From contig JANQID010000041.1 in NCBI GenBank assembly GCA_028282325.1, forward strand, positions 20,732-84,731: a stretch of 64,000 bases of DNA, written 5' to 3'. Each line of letters starts with the position of its first letter. Position 1 is the stretch's first letter. Source of the DNA: Chloroflexaceae bacterium (lineage in GTDB: Bacteria; Chloroflexota; Chloroflexia; Chloroflexales; Chloroflexaceae). Below the pieces are notes generated by a model. It was not told the DNA's origin, ran no database searches, and was given only the letters and a program-made list of their open reading frames with translations. The translations under genes and the position numbers were made by a program. Of this stretch, positions 35,891 to 45,318 are shown one piece after another.

Positions 35891-38320
35891 ATGAGCAAGC
35901 ATCCATCTTCGATCCGCACCGTCGGCGAAATGTCCATAAGTCAGCCTGTTTCCGATCGATCGTTGACCCCCGAACGTCTGGCAGCTTTGAATACGATTCA
36001 ACAGCGTGTGCTCTGGCTTGCGACGTTGATGATCCATCACGCAAACCACGGTCGCCCAAATCCTGATGGTATTAAGATCGGCGGACACCAGGCATCGTCG
36101 GCGTCGATGGCATCGATTCTAACGGCGCTCTATTTCCATTTCCTCAAACCGGGCGATCGGGTGGCGATCAAGCCCCATGCCTCGCCTGCGTTCCACGCTG
36201 TGCAATACCTGTTGGGACGTTTGCCGGAGCGCTATCTCACAACTTTGCGCTCCTACGGAGGTCTCCAGGCCTATCCAAGTCGGACGAAAGATCCCGATGC
36301 TGTGGACTTTTCGACGGGGTCGGTAGGATTAGGCGCCGTTGCCCCAGCTTTTGCCGCATTGACCCACCAGTATGCTCGCTTGCACTTTGGCTCGGTTACA
36401 TCCGGGCGTTTTATTGCGGTCATCGGTGACGCGGAGCTGGATGAGGGCAATGTGTGGGAGGCGGTGCTCGATCCGGCGCTTGGCGGGCTGGAGAATTTGA
36501 TCTGGGTTGTCGATCTTAATCGCCAGAGTCTCGACCGTGTGGTGCCTGGGATCCGCGCTGCGCAATTGAAGCGGCTGTTTGAGGATAGTGGTTGGCAAGT
36601 GCTCGAAGCAAAGTATGGCCGTCGTTTGCAGGAACTCTTTACACAACCGGGCGGAACGGCGTTTCGCCAACGTATTGACGAGATGAGCAACGAGGAGTAT
36701 CAAGCGCTTATTCGCTTGCCCGGCGAGCAATTGCGCCCACGCTTGCTGGAGTCGAAAAGCGTCGATCACGCCGCACTCGCGGCTATTGTCGATGCAATTC
36801 CTGATGCTGAGTTGCCCAGCATTCTGGCAAATCTGGGCGGGCACGATCTGGAGGAACTGCTATCTGTTCTCGCACAGGTTGACGACGAACCAGATCGTCC
36901 GTCCATAATCTTTGCATATACCATCAAGGGTTGGCAATTGCCGATTGCCGGTCATCCGCTCAATCACTCAATGCTGCTCTCGGTAGAGCAGTTTGATGAA
37001 TTGCGTGAACGTATGGGAATTGTGCGCGGCGAAGAGTGGCGCAGGTTCGATCCGGCGTCGGCTGAAGGGCAGCTTTGCGCCGCGTCGGCTGAACGAGTGT
37101 TTTCTTCTGATGGGATTGCTCCGGCGCATTTGTCCGATACAATCGTTCCTACCGATCTCGCGGTGCCCGACCAGGGTGAGGTGAGCACCCAGGAAACGTT
37201 CGGACGCTTGCTCGTTCGGCTTGCCGATGTTCCCGAACTGCGCGAGCGGATCGTCACCACATCGCCCGATGTGTCGGTATCGACAAATCTGGCGGGATGG
37301 ATCAACAAGGTCGGCGTGTTTGCACGCCAAGATGAGCCTGACTATGAGACTGAGACCTACCGACTGATGAAATGGCAGCGCGGCCCGGACGGTCGGCATA
37401 TTGAACTCGGCATTTCGGAAATGAATCTGTTTATGCTGCTGGGGATGCTCGGTCTCTCCGCCGAGTTATGCGGTCAACCGCTCATCCCGATTGGCACCGT
37501 CTATGATCCGTTTATTTGTAGAGGCCTCGATGCGCTGATCTACGGTTTGTATTCGGAGTCGAAGTTTATTATTGCGGGAACGCCATCCGGCATTACGCTC
37601 TCGCCGGAGGGGGGGGCGCATCAATCTTCGGTTACACCGTCTCTGGGCGTCGAGTTGCCGAATCTGTGCGCTTACGAGCCGGGCTTTGCGCAGGAAACTG
37701 CCTGGATTATGCTCGAAGCGTTGCGGCAGTGTATCGATCGGAACCATGGACGAGCGACGTATGTGCGTCTCTCGACGCGACCAGTTGATCAGTCGTTATT
37801 GGCAAACGCGCGCCGTCGCCTGGGTGATGATGCATTACGCCGACAGGTGCTGGCAGGCGGCTATCGTCTGGTGGATTGGCGTGAAAGCGGTCTTCCTGCC
37901 GGCGCGCCAGTCGTGCAGATTGTTACGTCGGGCGTTATGGTTCCTGAAGCGGTGGCGGCGGCGCGTTTTCTGCACCGCGAAGGCGTGGCGGCGCATGTGC
38001 TCAATCTGAGCAGTATGCGCCGCCTGTTTGAAACCTGGCAAGCGATGCGCCGTCAAAAACGGAATGATGTCTTCACCGAGCAAACGGCAATGCTTGACTG
38101 GCTGATCGAACCGACCGAACGCTATGCGCCGATTATCACCGTTCACGACGCGGCACCGCACGCGATGGCCTGGTTGGGAAGCGTATACGGTGCGCCGGTT
38201 ACCACACTGGGGGTTGATGGCTTCGGTCAATCGGGGCAGCGCACCGATCTCTATCGCCATTTTGGAATAGATACGGAGCAGATCGTCGAGGCGGCGTTTG
38301 CGGCAGTTGATCAACTGTGA
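35891..38320 (+). CDS. AceE-like homodimeric 2-oxoacid dehydrogenase E1 (transketolase-fold)
   Basis: 809 residues, somewhat shorter than E. coli AceE. The thiamine diphosphate site reads VIGDAELDEGNVWEAVLDPA (near residue 178), then WVVDLNRQSLDRVVPG, as in homodimeric pyruvate dehydrogenase E1. Other blocks are GIKIGGHQASSASMASILTA at the N-terminus and GISEMNLFMLLGMLGLSAEL, then SPEGGAHQSSVTPSLGVELP, in the Pyr domain. The predicted reaction is decarboxylation of pyruvate or another 2-oxoacid with transfer to lipoyl-E2. No E2 or E3 gene is adjacent, so the substrate is uncertain. GGAGGTGA lies 10 nt upstream. Convergent with the next gene, with 26 bp between. Confidence 0.82.
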   Translation: MSKHPSSIRTVGEMSISQPVSDRSLTPERLAALNTIQQRVLWLATLMIHHANHGRPNPDGIKIGGHQASSASMASILTALYFHFLKPGDRVAIKPHASPAFHAVQYLLGRLPERYLTTLRSYGGLQAYPSRTKDPDAVDFSTGSVGLGAVAPAFAALTHQYARLHFGSVTSGRFIAVIGDAELDEGNVWEAVLDPALGGLENLIWVVDLNRQSLDRVVPGIRAAQLKRLFEDSGWQVLEAKYGRRLQELFTQPGGTAFRQRIDEMSNEEYQALIRLPGEQLRPRLLESKSVDHAALAAIVDAIPDAELPSILANLGGHDLEELLSVLAQVDDEPDRPSIIFAYTIKGWQLPIAGHPLNHSMLLSVEQFDELRERMGIVRGEEWRRFDPASAEGQLCAASAERVFSSDGIAPAHLSDTIVPTDLAVPDQGEVSTQETFGRLLVRLADVPELRERIVTTSPDVSVSTNLAGWINKVGVFARQDEPDYETETYRLMKWQRGPDGRHIELGISEMNLFMLLGMLGLSAELCGQPLIPIGTVYDPFICRGLDALIYGLYSESKFIIAGTPSGITLSPEGGAHQSSVTPSLGVELPNLCAYEPGFAQETAWIMLEALRQCIDRNHGRATYVRLSTRPVDQSLLANARRRLGDDALRRQVLAGGYRLVDWRESGLPAGAPVVQIVTSGVMVPEAVAAARFLHREGVAAHVLNLSSMRRLFETWQAMRRQKRNDVFTEQTAMLDWLIEPTERYAPIITVHDAAPHAMAWLGSVYGAPVTTLGVDGFGQSGQRTDLYRHFGIDTEQIVEAAFAAVDQL

Positions 38321-38346
38321 TCATACTGCCGCCTGCTCTGGGGAAG

Positions 38347-39819
38347 TTATTCCTCTTCAGCGTTCTCCTGCAATTGTTTCCGCGACCGATCCAGAAAGGC
38401 GGCGCGTCTGCCTGGTCGTCCACGTACGCCAGAATGCCGCCATGCCATCGTCCCGCTAGCTCGTTTCGTCCGTGCGGATTGCTCGCTTTCCTGCCGAGCG
38501 CGCCAGGCGCGCCCTGGGGCCGGTTTGCTTGTGGGTGTGTTACGACGATCGGAGGAACCCTCATCGTTGCTTTGACGGCGTGGTGATCGTTGGCGATCCT
38601 CGAAACGTGCGTCGCTTCGCTGGGATTGGCGATAGTCGGGACGCCCGTTACGCTGTGAGCGATTGCTTCCGCCCTGCGAATAAGTCTCTGAAGGTCGTGA
38701 TCTGTCACGCCATGCATCCGATCTCGCGCCGGAACGATAATCGGAGCGCTGACCAGAGCGTGAATTGGAACGATAATCGGAGCGCTGATCGGAACGTGGG
38801 CCAGAACGATAGTCGGAGCGCTGACCAGAGCGTGAATTGGAGCGATAGTCGGAGCGTGAACCGGAACGATAATCGCTGTAGTTGCGGGATGTGCGCTCGG
38901 AAGCTTTTTGCCGACCGTTTCGTTCGGAAGCGGATCGGTTCCTCGCTGCCCTTTGCGTTGAACGAGTGGCATAGCTCGCTGCATAGTCGTCGTTGTAGCG
39001 GCTATTTGGCGGTTGTGACGAACGGTAGCGACGTTCAGATGGTCTGACGCCATTCTTTGGTACCGTCGTCTCAGATCCAGATTGACTACGCGATTCGGCT
39101 GGGGTGATGTGGGCGCGCAACGCTTGAACTTCATGTTCAACTAGCATGCGCCATTGGCCAACCGGTAAATCGCCAAGCTCCAGCGTGTCTTCGCGCACGC
39201 GGATTAAACGTAATACGTCGTACCCCAATGATTTTGCTACTTCGCGAATCTGGCGTTTGCGACCTTCGCGGAGCACGACGCGCACCCAGGCGCCTTCATC
39301 AACGCGTTCGATGAGTTCTACCCAGGCGGGCGTAGTGCGCGCTTCATCAATCGTGACACCATTACGCCACTGGCGCAGATCAGATGTCTCCGGTGTGCGA
39401 TCAAGCAGCACCCGATATTCTTTTTCCACCGCAAAGCCCGGATGCGTCAGATGATGCGTCAATTCACCATCATTGGTGAGCAATAGCAACCCTTCGCTGT
39501 CGATATCGAGCCGTCCTACAGGAAAGATGCGGGTTGGAATATCGACAAGATCGATGACCGTTGGTCGTTCTTGCGGATCTGACGCTGTGGAAACAACGCC
39601 GACAGGTTTGTTTAACACAATGTAGGTGCGTTTGTCTGGCCGCTGCACGGCCTGATTATCGACGGTCACTTCATCCTGCGATAGATCAACGCGCGTACCT
39701 TTTTCGCGCACCACGCGGCCATTTACTGCGACTCGCCCGGCAGCGATAAGCTCTTCACACTCGCGACGCGACGCGATTCCGGCGCTTGCCAGGACTTTTT
39801 GTAATCGTTCGGGACTCAC
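38347..39819 (-). CDS. RluB/RsuA-type pseudouridine synthase with long Arg/Ser-rich tail
   Basis: 490 residues from GTG 39819. The first 60 form an S4 RNA-binding domain (RLQKVLASAGIASRRECEEL). Residues 65-240 form the catalytic domain, with Asp105 in FPVGRLDIDSEGLLLLTNDG, YRVLLDRTPETS and LREGRKRQIREVAKSLGYDV. These enzymes convert a specific uridine of 23S or 16S rRNA to pseudouridine. The unusual part is the ~240-residue tail rich in R, S, D, Y, Q and N, with repeats of the RSDYRSGSRSDYRS type and no Pfam-like order. It is probably disordered and RNA-binding. The tail repeats are present in the DNA as well. Confidence 0.9.
   Translation of the reverse strand: MSPERLQKVLASAGIASRRECEELIAAGRVAVNGRVVREKGTRVDLSQDEVTVDNQAVQRPDKRTYIVLNKPVGVVSTASDPQERPTVIDLVDIPTRIFPVGRLDIDSEGLLLLTNDGELTHHLTHPGFAVEKEYRVLLDRTPETSDLRQWRNGVTIDEARTTPAWVELIERVDEGAWVRVVLREGRKRQIREVAKSLGYDVLRLIRVREDTLELGDLPVGQWRMLVEHEVQALRAHITPAESRSQSGSETTVPKNGVRPSERRYRSSQPPNSRYNDDYAASYATRSTQRAARNRSASERNGRQKASERTSRNYSDYRSGSRSDYRSNSRSGQRSDYRSGPRSDQRSDYRSNSRSGQRSDYRSGARSDAWRDRSRPSETYSQGGSNRSQRNGRPDYRQSQRSDARFEDRQRSPRRQSNDEGSSDRRNTPTSKPAPGRAWRARQESEQSARTKRASGTMAWRHSGVRGRPGRRAAFLDRSRKQLQENAEEE
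38710..38880. repeat. Imperfect tandem repeats encoding the RluB tail
   Basis: Units such as CGGAGCGCTGA and CCAGAGCGTGAATTGG recur in register with 3 nt periodicity, coding for RSDYRS, NSRSGQ and similar blocks. Such tracts expand and contract by slippage. Confidence 0.7.
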
Positions 39820-40554
39820 ACTTCACCTTTCTAAAGTATTGCTCAAGCGTATTGCACACAGGTCATACAGCCTGCGGGGTTTTATTACGCATTCTCTGCT
39901 ATGTTCATCATCGGTTGAGGAACCGTGCGTCGGATATCATCGGCCAGACAGATCCGTCGATACGGTTAGCGGGCGCATAGGCAGATGAAAAACACCCTTT
40001 GTATTGGGCAAATGACGCTTCTGTGCGAATGGAGTAGCATCAATGCACTAAAATGACCATTGTCGCGTATGACAAGGTTGGGAAACCGTTAGCTGCAAAT
40101 ACAAAGAAGATACTGAGGCTAGCCATACAAGTTGGCAGAAAAGCATCCCAATGTCAAAAAGCGTTGTACGTCATCATCGGAGTTGCGTTAGAGCGCTTTA
40201 CTGTAAGAGTTGCCATGTATCGTTCTACATTGCGGATAGCACTGTATCTCATATGAGTATACCATGGATTGAGACGTGAAGGAAATAGCGCCGCAATCGG
40301 ATGAGTGAGGATATGCCTGCTCGCCGCAAGATGATGTGGCTGCGCCGTGCGGGTTGTGAAAATTCTGAGCTTTAGCGAAGACGCGTCTCAAAGGCTTGCC
40401 GCGCATTCTCAGGTCGTTTATAATGGCTTCGCCAAAGGGCGAAATGTGATAAGTCTAGTCTCCCTTCGGTACGAGGAAACATGTAGTATGAAGTGTTCAT
40501 CTTGCCAGCCACTATGTACGGCGCACGACGAACTACATCGAGGAGGATAAGCGC
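39820..40554. other. 735 bp intergenic region before the bactofilin gene
   Basis: I find no credible gene. Short open frames here lack ribosome-binding sites and family features. The region holds the bactofilin promoter at 40396-40424 and a leader with a GCTTCGCC/GGGCGAA hairpin. It is more AT-rich than the genes around it. Confidence 0.5.
40396..40424 (+). promoter_or_regulatory. Promoter of the bactofilin gene
   Basis: TTGCCG (40396-40401), 17 bp, TATAAT (40419-40424). The leader is about 125 nt and ends in a GAGGAGGAT ribosome-binding site 6 nt before the ATG at 40555. Confidence 0.65.
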
Positions 40555-40980
40555 ATGTTTGGGTCAGGCAAAAAAACGCAGCCAGCACCCCAGGCAATTA
40601 ATGGTAAACCGGAGACTATTGTTGGCATCAACACGCGGATTGTCGGAACGCTGACATCTGATGGCACGATCCGTATTGATGGTTCAGTCGAGGGGGATAT
40701 CGAGGTTTTGGGAAACTTGATTGTCGGCGAGAGCGGCCGCGTCGTCGCGACGATCAGGGCGCAAAACGTACAAATTGCCGGCGCTGTGAAGGGTGAGATA
40801 AACGCAACCGATATGGTCGGCATTTCGCCAACTGGCAAAGTGTGGGGTGACATCACAACCGCAGCGCTGCATATTGAGCCGGGCGGTTTGTTCCGCGGCC
40901 AAAGTTCAATGACTGCGAATACCGACGAGCCGCTCTTGCTTGAGGCGCCGCGAACCTCTGATGACTCACCGCTGAGCTAG
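40555..40980 (+). CDS. Bactofilin family polymer-forming cytoskeletal protein
   Basis: 141 residues. The core, from about 20 to 120, is a right-handed beta-helix with the six-residue rhythm of bactofilins: GINTRIVGTLTSDGTIRIDG, SVEGDIEVLGNLIVGESG, VVATIRAQNVQIAGAVKGEI. Short flexible tails flank it. Bactofilins self-assemble without nucleotide into filaments that position wall-synthesis or polar proteins. The gene stands 30 bp before a DivIC/FtsB-like gene, which fits a cell-shape or division role. Confidence 0.93.
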   Translation: MFGSGKKTQPAPQAINGKPETIVGINTRIVGTLTSDGTIRIDGSVEGDIEVLGNLIVGESGRVVATIRAQNVQIAGAVKGEINATDMVGISPTGKVWGDITTAALHIEPGGLFRGQSSMTANTDEPLLLEAPRTSDDSPLS

Positions 40981-41010
40981 CTAGTTACAACCAGACGAAA
41001 GGTCGCGCAT

Positions 41011-41502
41011 ATGCGACGACGCATTTTACCCAGGATGTCACGCCTGTGGGGCGCCCGGCCAAAACGCTTCCTACAACAGTTACGTCGTCTGGGCGTTCTG
41101 CTATCCGCGTTTTCTATACGCTCTAGCATCGTTCATCTATTGACGTTTGCCCTGGTGCTGGTGACGCTCTCGCTGCTCTTTAGCTTTGTCAATCAAGTGG
41201 TGCAAAGCGCGCGCCTGGAACAGCAGCGGTCTGTGCTTGAGGCGGAAGTCGCGACGCTGGAAGAAGAGAATCGGCAAACCCAGGGTGCTGTTGATTATGC
41301 CGAGTCCGATGTCCATGTCGAACAGGTCGCTCGTGGGCAACTGGGATATGCTCGTGAGGATGAGATCGTAGTATTGCCTCAAGTCGCTTTGGCGACGCCA
41401 ACTGCCGTTGCTCTTTCCCCAGAAGCGCTGCCGATGCCAACGCCGGCGCCAAACTGGCAGGGTTGGTGGCAAGCGCTCTTTCCATCTGCCGCCAGGCAAT
41501 AA
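41011..41502 (+). CDS. DivIC/FtsB-like septum formation initiator protein
   Basis: 163 residues: a basic cytoplasmic start, one membrane helix (HLLTFALVLVTLSLLFSFVN, near 43-62), then a coiled coil (LEQQRSVLEAEVATLEEENR) and the short YAESDVHVEQVARGQLGYAR motif typical of DivIC/FtsB. The Pro-rich end (LPMPTPAPNWQGWW) is longer than in standard members. Such bitopic proteins join the FtsQLB/DivIB-DivIC complex in division. GAAAGG lies 8 nt upstream. Probably co-transcribed with bactofilin. Confidence 0.8.
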   Translation: MRRRILPRMSRLWGARPKRFLQQLRRLGVLLSAFSIRSSIVHLLTFALVLVTLSLLFSFVNQVVQSARLEQQRSVLEAEVATLEEENRQTQGAVDYAESDVHVEQVARGQLGYAREDEIVVLPQVALATPTAVALSPEALPMPTPAPNWQGWWQALFPSAARQ

Positions 41503-41559
41503 TGCCCGCAACGCAGCGTTGTTCATATCACCTCTGCGTTGTCGCGCTCACTCCGTGAA

Positions 41560-44500
41560 CTATGGCTGCTGAAATGCCTCAGCTTTTGTATATGCAGATA
41601 AGATTTCGGCAGCATTGCCGGTACTCAGAGCCAGCCGCGTCAGACTTTTCAGTATATGTGTGTTCAGCGCGGATGCGCCAATACTGGAGCTTATTGCCAA
41701 CGCTCGCTGTAGAGACTGATACGCCTCGTGGGTTTCCCCATGCACCATTTGCGCTCGCGCCAACTGATGGAGCGCACTCGACTGGCCAAATCGGTCGCCA
41801 ATAGCCTGGCTGATAGTCAGCGCTGACTTGCTAGCTTCGTAAGCGCGATCATGGTCATGCTGATCCGCATACATCGCGCTGATCCGCACGAGCGCGAGCG
41901 CTTCACCGAAACGATCATCGAGAGCGCGGGCTTTGCCGATCGCGTGTTGCAGATGATTCAGCGCTTGCCGCCAGCGGTGTATCGTCGCACAGGCAGCACC
42001 GAGATTGATCAGGCAGCGAATGAAGCTTTGCTGGAGTTGGAGCGTTGCAATTGGCGTCTGGCTCGGTAGAGCGTCGGCGTTCTGTCTGATCGGTTGCGCC
42101 TGCGTGTCGTGGGCATCTAATATGCACGCAAATATGTGCAGCGCCTGGCTGTGCAGACTGTGCGCTGTTATCGCGTGGTTCAAGTGTGTATGCGCTTCAC
42201 CCTGGAGATCGAGACACACGGCGCGCAAAATAGCCGCCCGACGTGCGCGTTGCTCATTCCAGGTATGTTGTTCGAGATTCGTCGCCGTCGATAAAGCCTG
42301 GCTCGCCCGCTCGATAGCCTGGCCATAGTTTCCTTGCCACAACAGATGACGGCTCCGATAATACGCGGCGTAAGCTTGTTCCAACGGATCATTCCAACGT
42401 TCCGCTAACATCTCGATGGCGGCAATATCACTGCCTTGCGCAGTCCATTCTCCTATCTGCTCATTGAGTGTGACCCGCAGTCGCAAGAGTTCATAATACT
42501 GAACGGGATCATCGGTTAACGTCAGGGCGATGGATAAGTATTCCAAAGCAGTTTTGCAAGCGTAACGCCGGATTGCGGCATATATAACGATGCGGCAATA
42601 ATGCACTTGCTTGGTGATAACGCCGGCGCGCCCGTAGTGATGCACGAGGCGTTGATATGTCTCAATTGCGTTGTGGTCGATGGAGTCGTTACGCAGCCAG
42701 ATCTGCTCGTACCAGCGGGCGACTTCGGCATGAAGTTCGCGGCGTTGGCTGAAAAGCAGGCTGGCATAGGCTACTTCGTGCGTGATCTGGTGTTTGAAGC
42801 GATAGACCCACTCCGGTTCCTCCAGTTCCGGCTCGATGATTTTTAAAGCAGCCAGATGATCGAGTTGCGCCTGGAGATCTTCGCCGGCTTCGAGATTGCG
42901 ATGGATGCTTTGCAGCACAGCAAGCGGGAATAATCTGCCGATCACTGCCGCGATCTTGAGGGTCAGGCGCGTCGCTTCGTCGAGACGATCCACCCTGGTT
43001 TGAATAATGCCTTGCACTGTGTCGGAGACCTCGATACCGGAGCGACTGCCAGGGGTGTGTACCACGCCGTTTTCGATGCGCAGAGCGCCGTGTTCATTTA
43101 GTGCCCGGATGTACTCCTTTATGAAGAGAGGTTGGCCTTGCGCATAGCGCTCGACATCTTGAAGCAGTTCTTGCGGTATGCTGTCAACCTGCAAGAGTTT
43201 GCGCAACAGTTCCTGTCCGGCCTCTGCATCAAGCGGATCAAGTATGAGGCGAGTGCAGCGCGTGTGTGTAGATAAGCGCGCGAGCGCCTCCGGAACCTGA
43301 CTGCTGAGGGGTCTATGGGCGATCACAAGCAGCAGCGGCAACCCGCGCACAGTTGCTGTTTCCGCGGCGCGCATAGCCGTCTCGATCGAGCGATTATCGG
43401 CCCAGTGGGCATTCTCAATAACGATCAATAGCGGCTCGATCTCCAGGCGTTGGCAAACGATCTGGACGATTGCATCAACCAGATAGTCTTCGTCCGTGTG
43501 TTGTTCTGTATGAACCTGCGCTGAATCGTCGGCAGTAAATGATGATGGCGGTGCGGCAGCGCCAAGCAAACGGTGCAAGGCGGCGGTCATTTGCGTCGCA
43601 TCATCGATCTGGCCGGGCGGGCCGGGTTGCATACGCTCGACGCAGGCGGCAATCTGGCGCTGCCGGGTTTCCTGCGGTGCGCTTGCGCTGATCGCACAGA
43701 GTTCGGCCAGGATCGATTGCCAGGGGTAGAACGCAATATGCCGGCGGTAATCGTATTCGCCGACGAATCCGTGCGCTCCCTGCTCTATCCAGAACGTTGC
43801 GAGCGCTTGGATGAGGCGGCTTTTTCCAATGCCTGACTCGCCCTCAATGATCACGATACCTGGTTGCCGTTTCAGTGCTGCCGATGCAATGCGCTCGAGT
43901 CTGGCTTGTTCGACAATGCGTCCGACCAGGCTATACTTACTATCGGCGTAACGGCGCAGCGATGATCGCGCCAGTCGCTGATCGCCTCCTTCCGATTGCG
44001 CCACGCGTGCGACTGGAATCGGCCGCTCGTAGCCTTTCACCACGATCGGCGTCGGTTCATCAATTAGGTAGCGTCCGGCAACTTCGTGGCGGATGCGGCT
44101 GGACGTCATTATTTCGCCGGGCTTTGCCAGGTGCATCAGGTGGGCGGCCAGATTCATCTCCCCGCCCTGGGCTGTATGGACGCGCCGAGTTGCGCTGCCT
44201 ACTGCGCCGACGAAGAGTGAGCCGAGCGTAATGCCCGCACGACTGATCAATCCCTGAGCGCGTAATTCCAAACAACAGCCTACGGCGCGCGCCGGGTCAT
44301 CGCCGCGGGCGAGCGGTGCGCCGAAGAGCATCACAAAAACCGCCCCTTTATCGCCGATTTCCACTTCATTTAGCCATCCGCCCCAACTTGCGGCGATGGT
44401 TTGCACGTTTGCAACCAGGGTGTGCAATTCGTTGGGAGAGGTTGGCATGGTGAAGGTTGCGAATACCGGAACGCAACGCCGATACTCGGCAGGCCATATG

Positions 44501-45204
44501 CCAAGCCGTAGCCGTTCGACGAACGGCGGTGGCAGAAAGTGGTCGATGTGGAGGGGAACCGTCGGTGCATCTTTTGGTGTGGTCAATGTAACGGCCATAG
44601 TCTGTGCGGATGGTCTTTGGGGAAGTATCGGACTGAAACATATGTGGCCGGGCGTTGTGACTTGTTCGGCGGCGGCGGCGGCATGCATCGCAGCCCCATA
44701 AAACACCGCGTGCAGTCCGTATGCAGGGAGGCCGGCGAGCGCGACCATAGTCGGCCCGGCGGCGATGCCGACCCGCAGGTCAAACTTGAACGAGCCGGTT
44801 GGGGTTTCTACTTCCGGCAGTGCTGATATGGCGGCGATCATCGCTGTTCCGCAATGCCAGGCTCGATCGGTGTCGATCTGTTCCGGCCACCAAACGGTCA
44901 ACGCGTCGCCGGCAATGGTCGCGACATCGCCGCCGTAGACGGCAATAGTTGCCGCCAGGGTGTCGAAGAAGAGCGAGAGCGAAGCGTGAAGTCGTTCGGC
45001 GCCGTCGGGAAGGGCGGCGAGGGTGGCCGCCAGGTTGGTGAATCCGCTTAGATCGGCGTAAAGCACAGTAGCTGGCGCGTTCCAGGCGCTGCCTGGATGG
45101 GCATTGCCGGAAGCAATCTGCGCCTGGAGCCATTTGGAAACATAGGGGGTAAAGATCTCATGTGCAGTGTTGTGTTGGTTCATTGCCGAGCTCGTAACGT
45201 TCAT
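41560..45204 (-). CDS. Soluble-adenylyl-cyclase-like protein: two cyclase domains, AAA ATPase, TPR
   Basis: 1214 residues. C1 cyclase domain (about 40-200): metal Asp51 in TVLYADLSGFTNLA and Asp100 in GGDVATIAGDALTVWW. C2-like domain (about 240-400): VFATFTM in place of the Asp motif, but EVEIGDKGAVFVMLFGAP and GSLFVGAVGSATRRVHTA are close to mammalian sAC C2. Then an AAA/NACHT-like ATPase with Walker A GIVIIEGESGIGKSRL (about 448-463), and from about 850 an array of TPR-like helices. This order is that of sAC/ADCY10. In C1 the residue aligned with the substrate/bicarbonate Lys of sAC (K95) is Thr96, so ATP cyclisation is doubtful. Likely a signalling scaffold or STAND-type regulator. Confidence 0.8.
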   Translation of the reverse strand: MNVTSSAMNQHNTAHEIFTPYVSKWLQAQIASGNAHPGSAWNAPATVLYADLSGFTNLAATLAALPDGAERLHASLSLFFDTLAATIAVYGGDVATIAGDALTVWWPEQIDTDRAWHCGTAMIAAISALPEVETPTGSFKFDLRVGIAAGPTMVALAGLPAYGLHAVFYGAAMHAAAAAEQVTTPGHICFSPILPQRPSAQTMAVTLTTPKDAPTVPLHIDHFLPPPFVERLRLGIWPAEYRRCVPVFATFTMPTSPNELHTLVANVQTIAASWGGWLNEVEIGDKGAVFVMLFGAPLARGDDPARAVGCCLELRAQGLISRAGITLGSLFVGAVGSATRRVHTAQGGEMNLAAHLMHLAKPGEIMTSSRIRHEVAGRYLIDEPTPIVVKGYERPIPVARVAQSEGGDQRLARSSLRRYADSKYSLVGRIVEQARLERIASAALKRQPGIVIIEGESGIGKSRLIQALATFWIEQGAHGFVGEYDYRRHIAFYPWQSILAELCAISASAPQETRQRQIAACVERMQPGPPGQIDDATQMTAALHRLLGAAAPPSSFTADDSAQVHTEQHTDEDYLVDAIVQIVCQRLEIEPLLIVIENAHWADNRSIETAMRAAETATVRGLPLLLVIAHRPLSSQVPEALARLSTHTRCTRLILDPLDAEAGQELLRKLLQVDSIPQELLQDVERYAQGQPLFIKEYIRALNEHGALRIENGVVHTPGSRSGIEVSDTVQGIIQTRVDRLDEATRLTLKIAAVIGRLFPLAVLQSIHRNLEAGEDLQAQLDHLAALKIIEPELEEPEWVYRFKHQITHEVAYASLLFSQRRELHAEVARWYEQIWLRNDSIDHNAIETYQRLVHHYGRAGVITKQVHYCRIVIYAAIRRYACKTALEYLSIALTLTDDPVQYYELLRLRVTLNEQIGEWTAQGSDIAAIEMLAERWNDPLEQAYAAYYRSRHLLWQGNYGQAIERASQALSTATNLEQHTWNEQRARRAAILRAVCLDLQGEAHTHLNHAITAHSLHSQALHIFACILDAHDTQAQPIRQNADALPSQTPIATLQLQQSFIRCLINLGAACATIHRWRQALNHLQHAIGKARALDDRFGEALALVRISAMYADQHDHDRAYEASKSALTISQAIGDRFGQSSALHQLARAQMVHGETHEAYQSLQRALAISSSIGASALNTHILKSLTRLALSTGNAAEILSAYTKAEAFQQP

Positions 45205-45218
45205 TGATCCGTCTCACT

Positions 45219-45248
45219 ATTGTACATAATGTACTGTTCTACCGCCAA
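45219..45248 (-). promoter_or_regulatory. Promoter of the sAC-like gene
   Basis: On the minus strand TTGGCG (45243-45248) and TACAAT (45219-45224) are spaced by 18 bp. The -10 overlaps a GTACAT/ATGTAC palindrome (45222-45234). Confidence 0.5.
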
Positions 45249-45318
45249 TGTCGCTTTCTGTGTTATCCTGATGTAATCGTTAACTCCGACGGAGTTTTAG
45301 AACTTTTGAGGGATGTCT

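Noticed and set aside
38710..38880. Regular short repeats that could be taken for a CRISPR array
   Set aside because: The units have no constant repeat-spacer spacing and are in frame with the Arg/Ser tail of the RluB-type protein. No cas gene is present.
40053..40256. Small open frame in the gap before bactofilin
   Set aside because: No ribosome-binding site, no hydrophobic or domain pattern, and composition like non-coding sequence.
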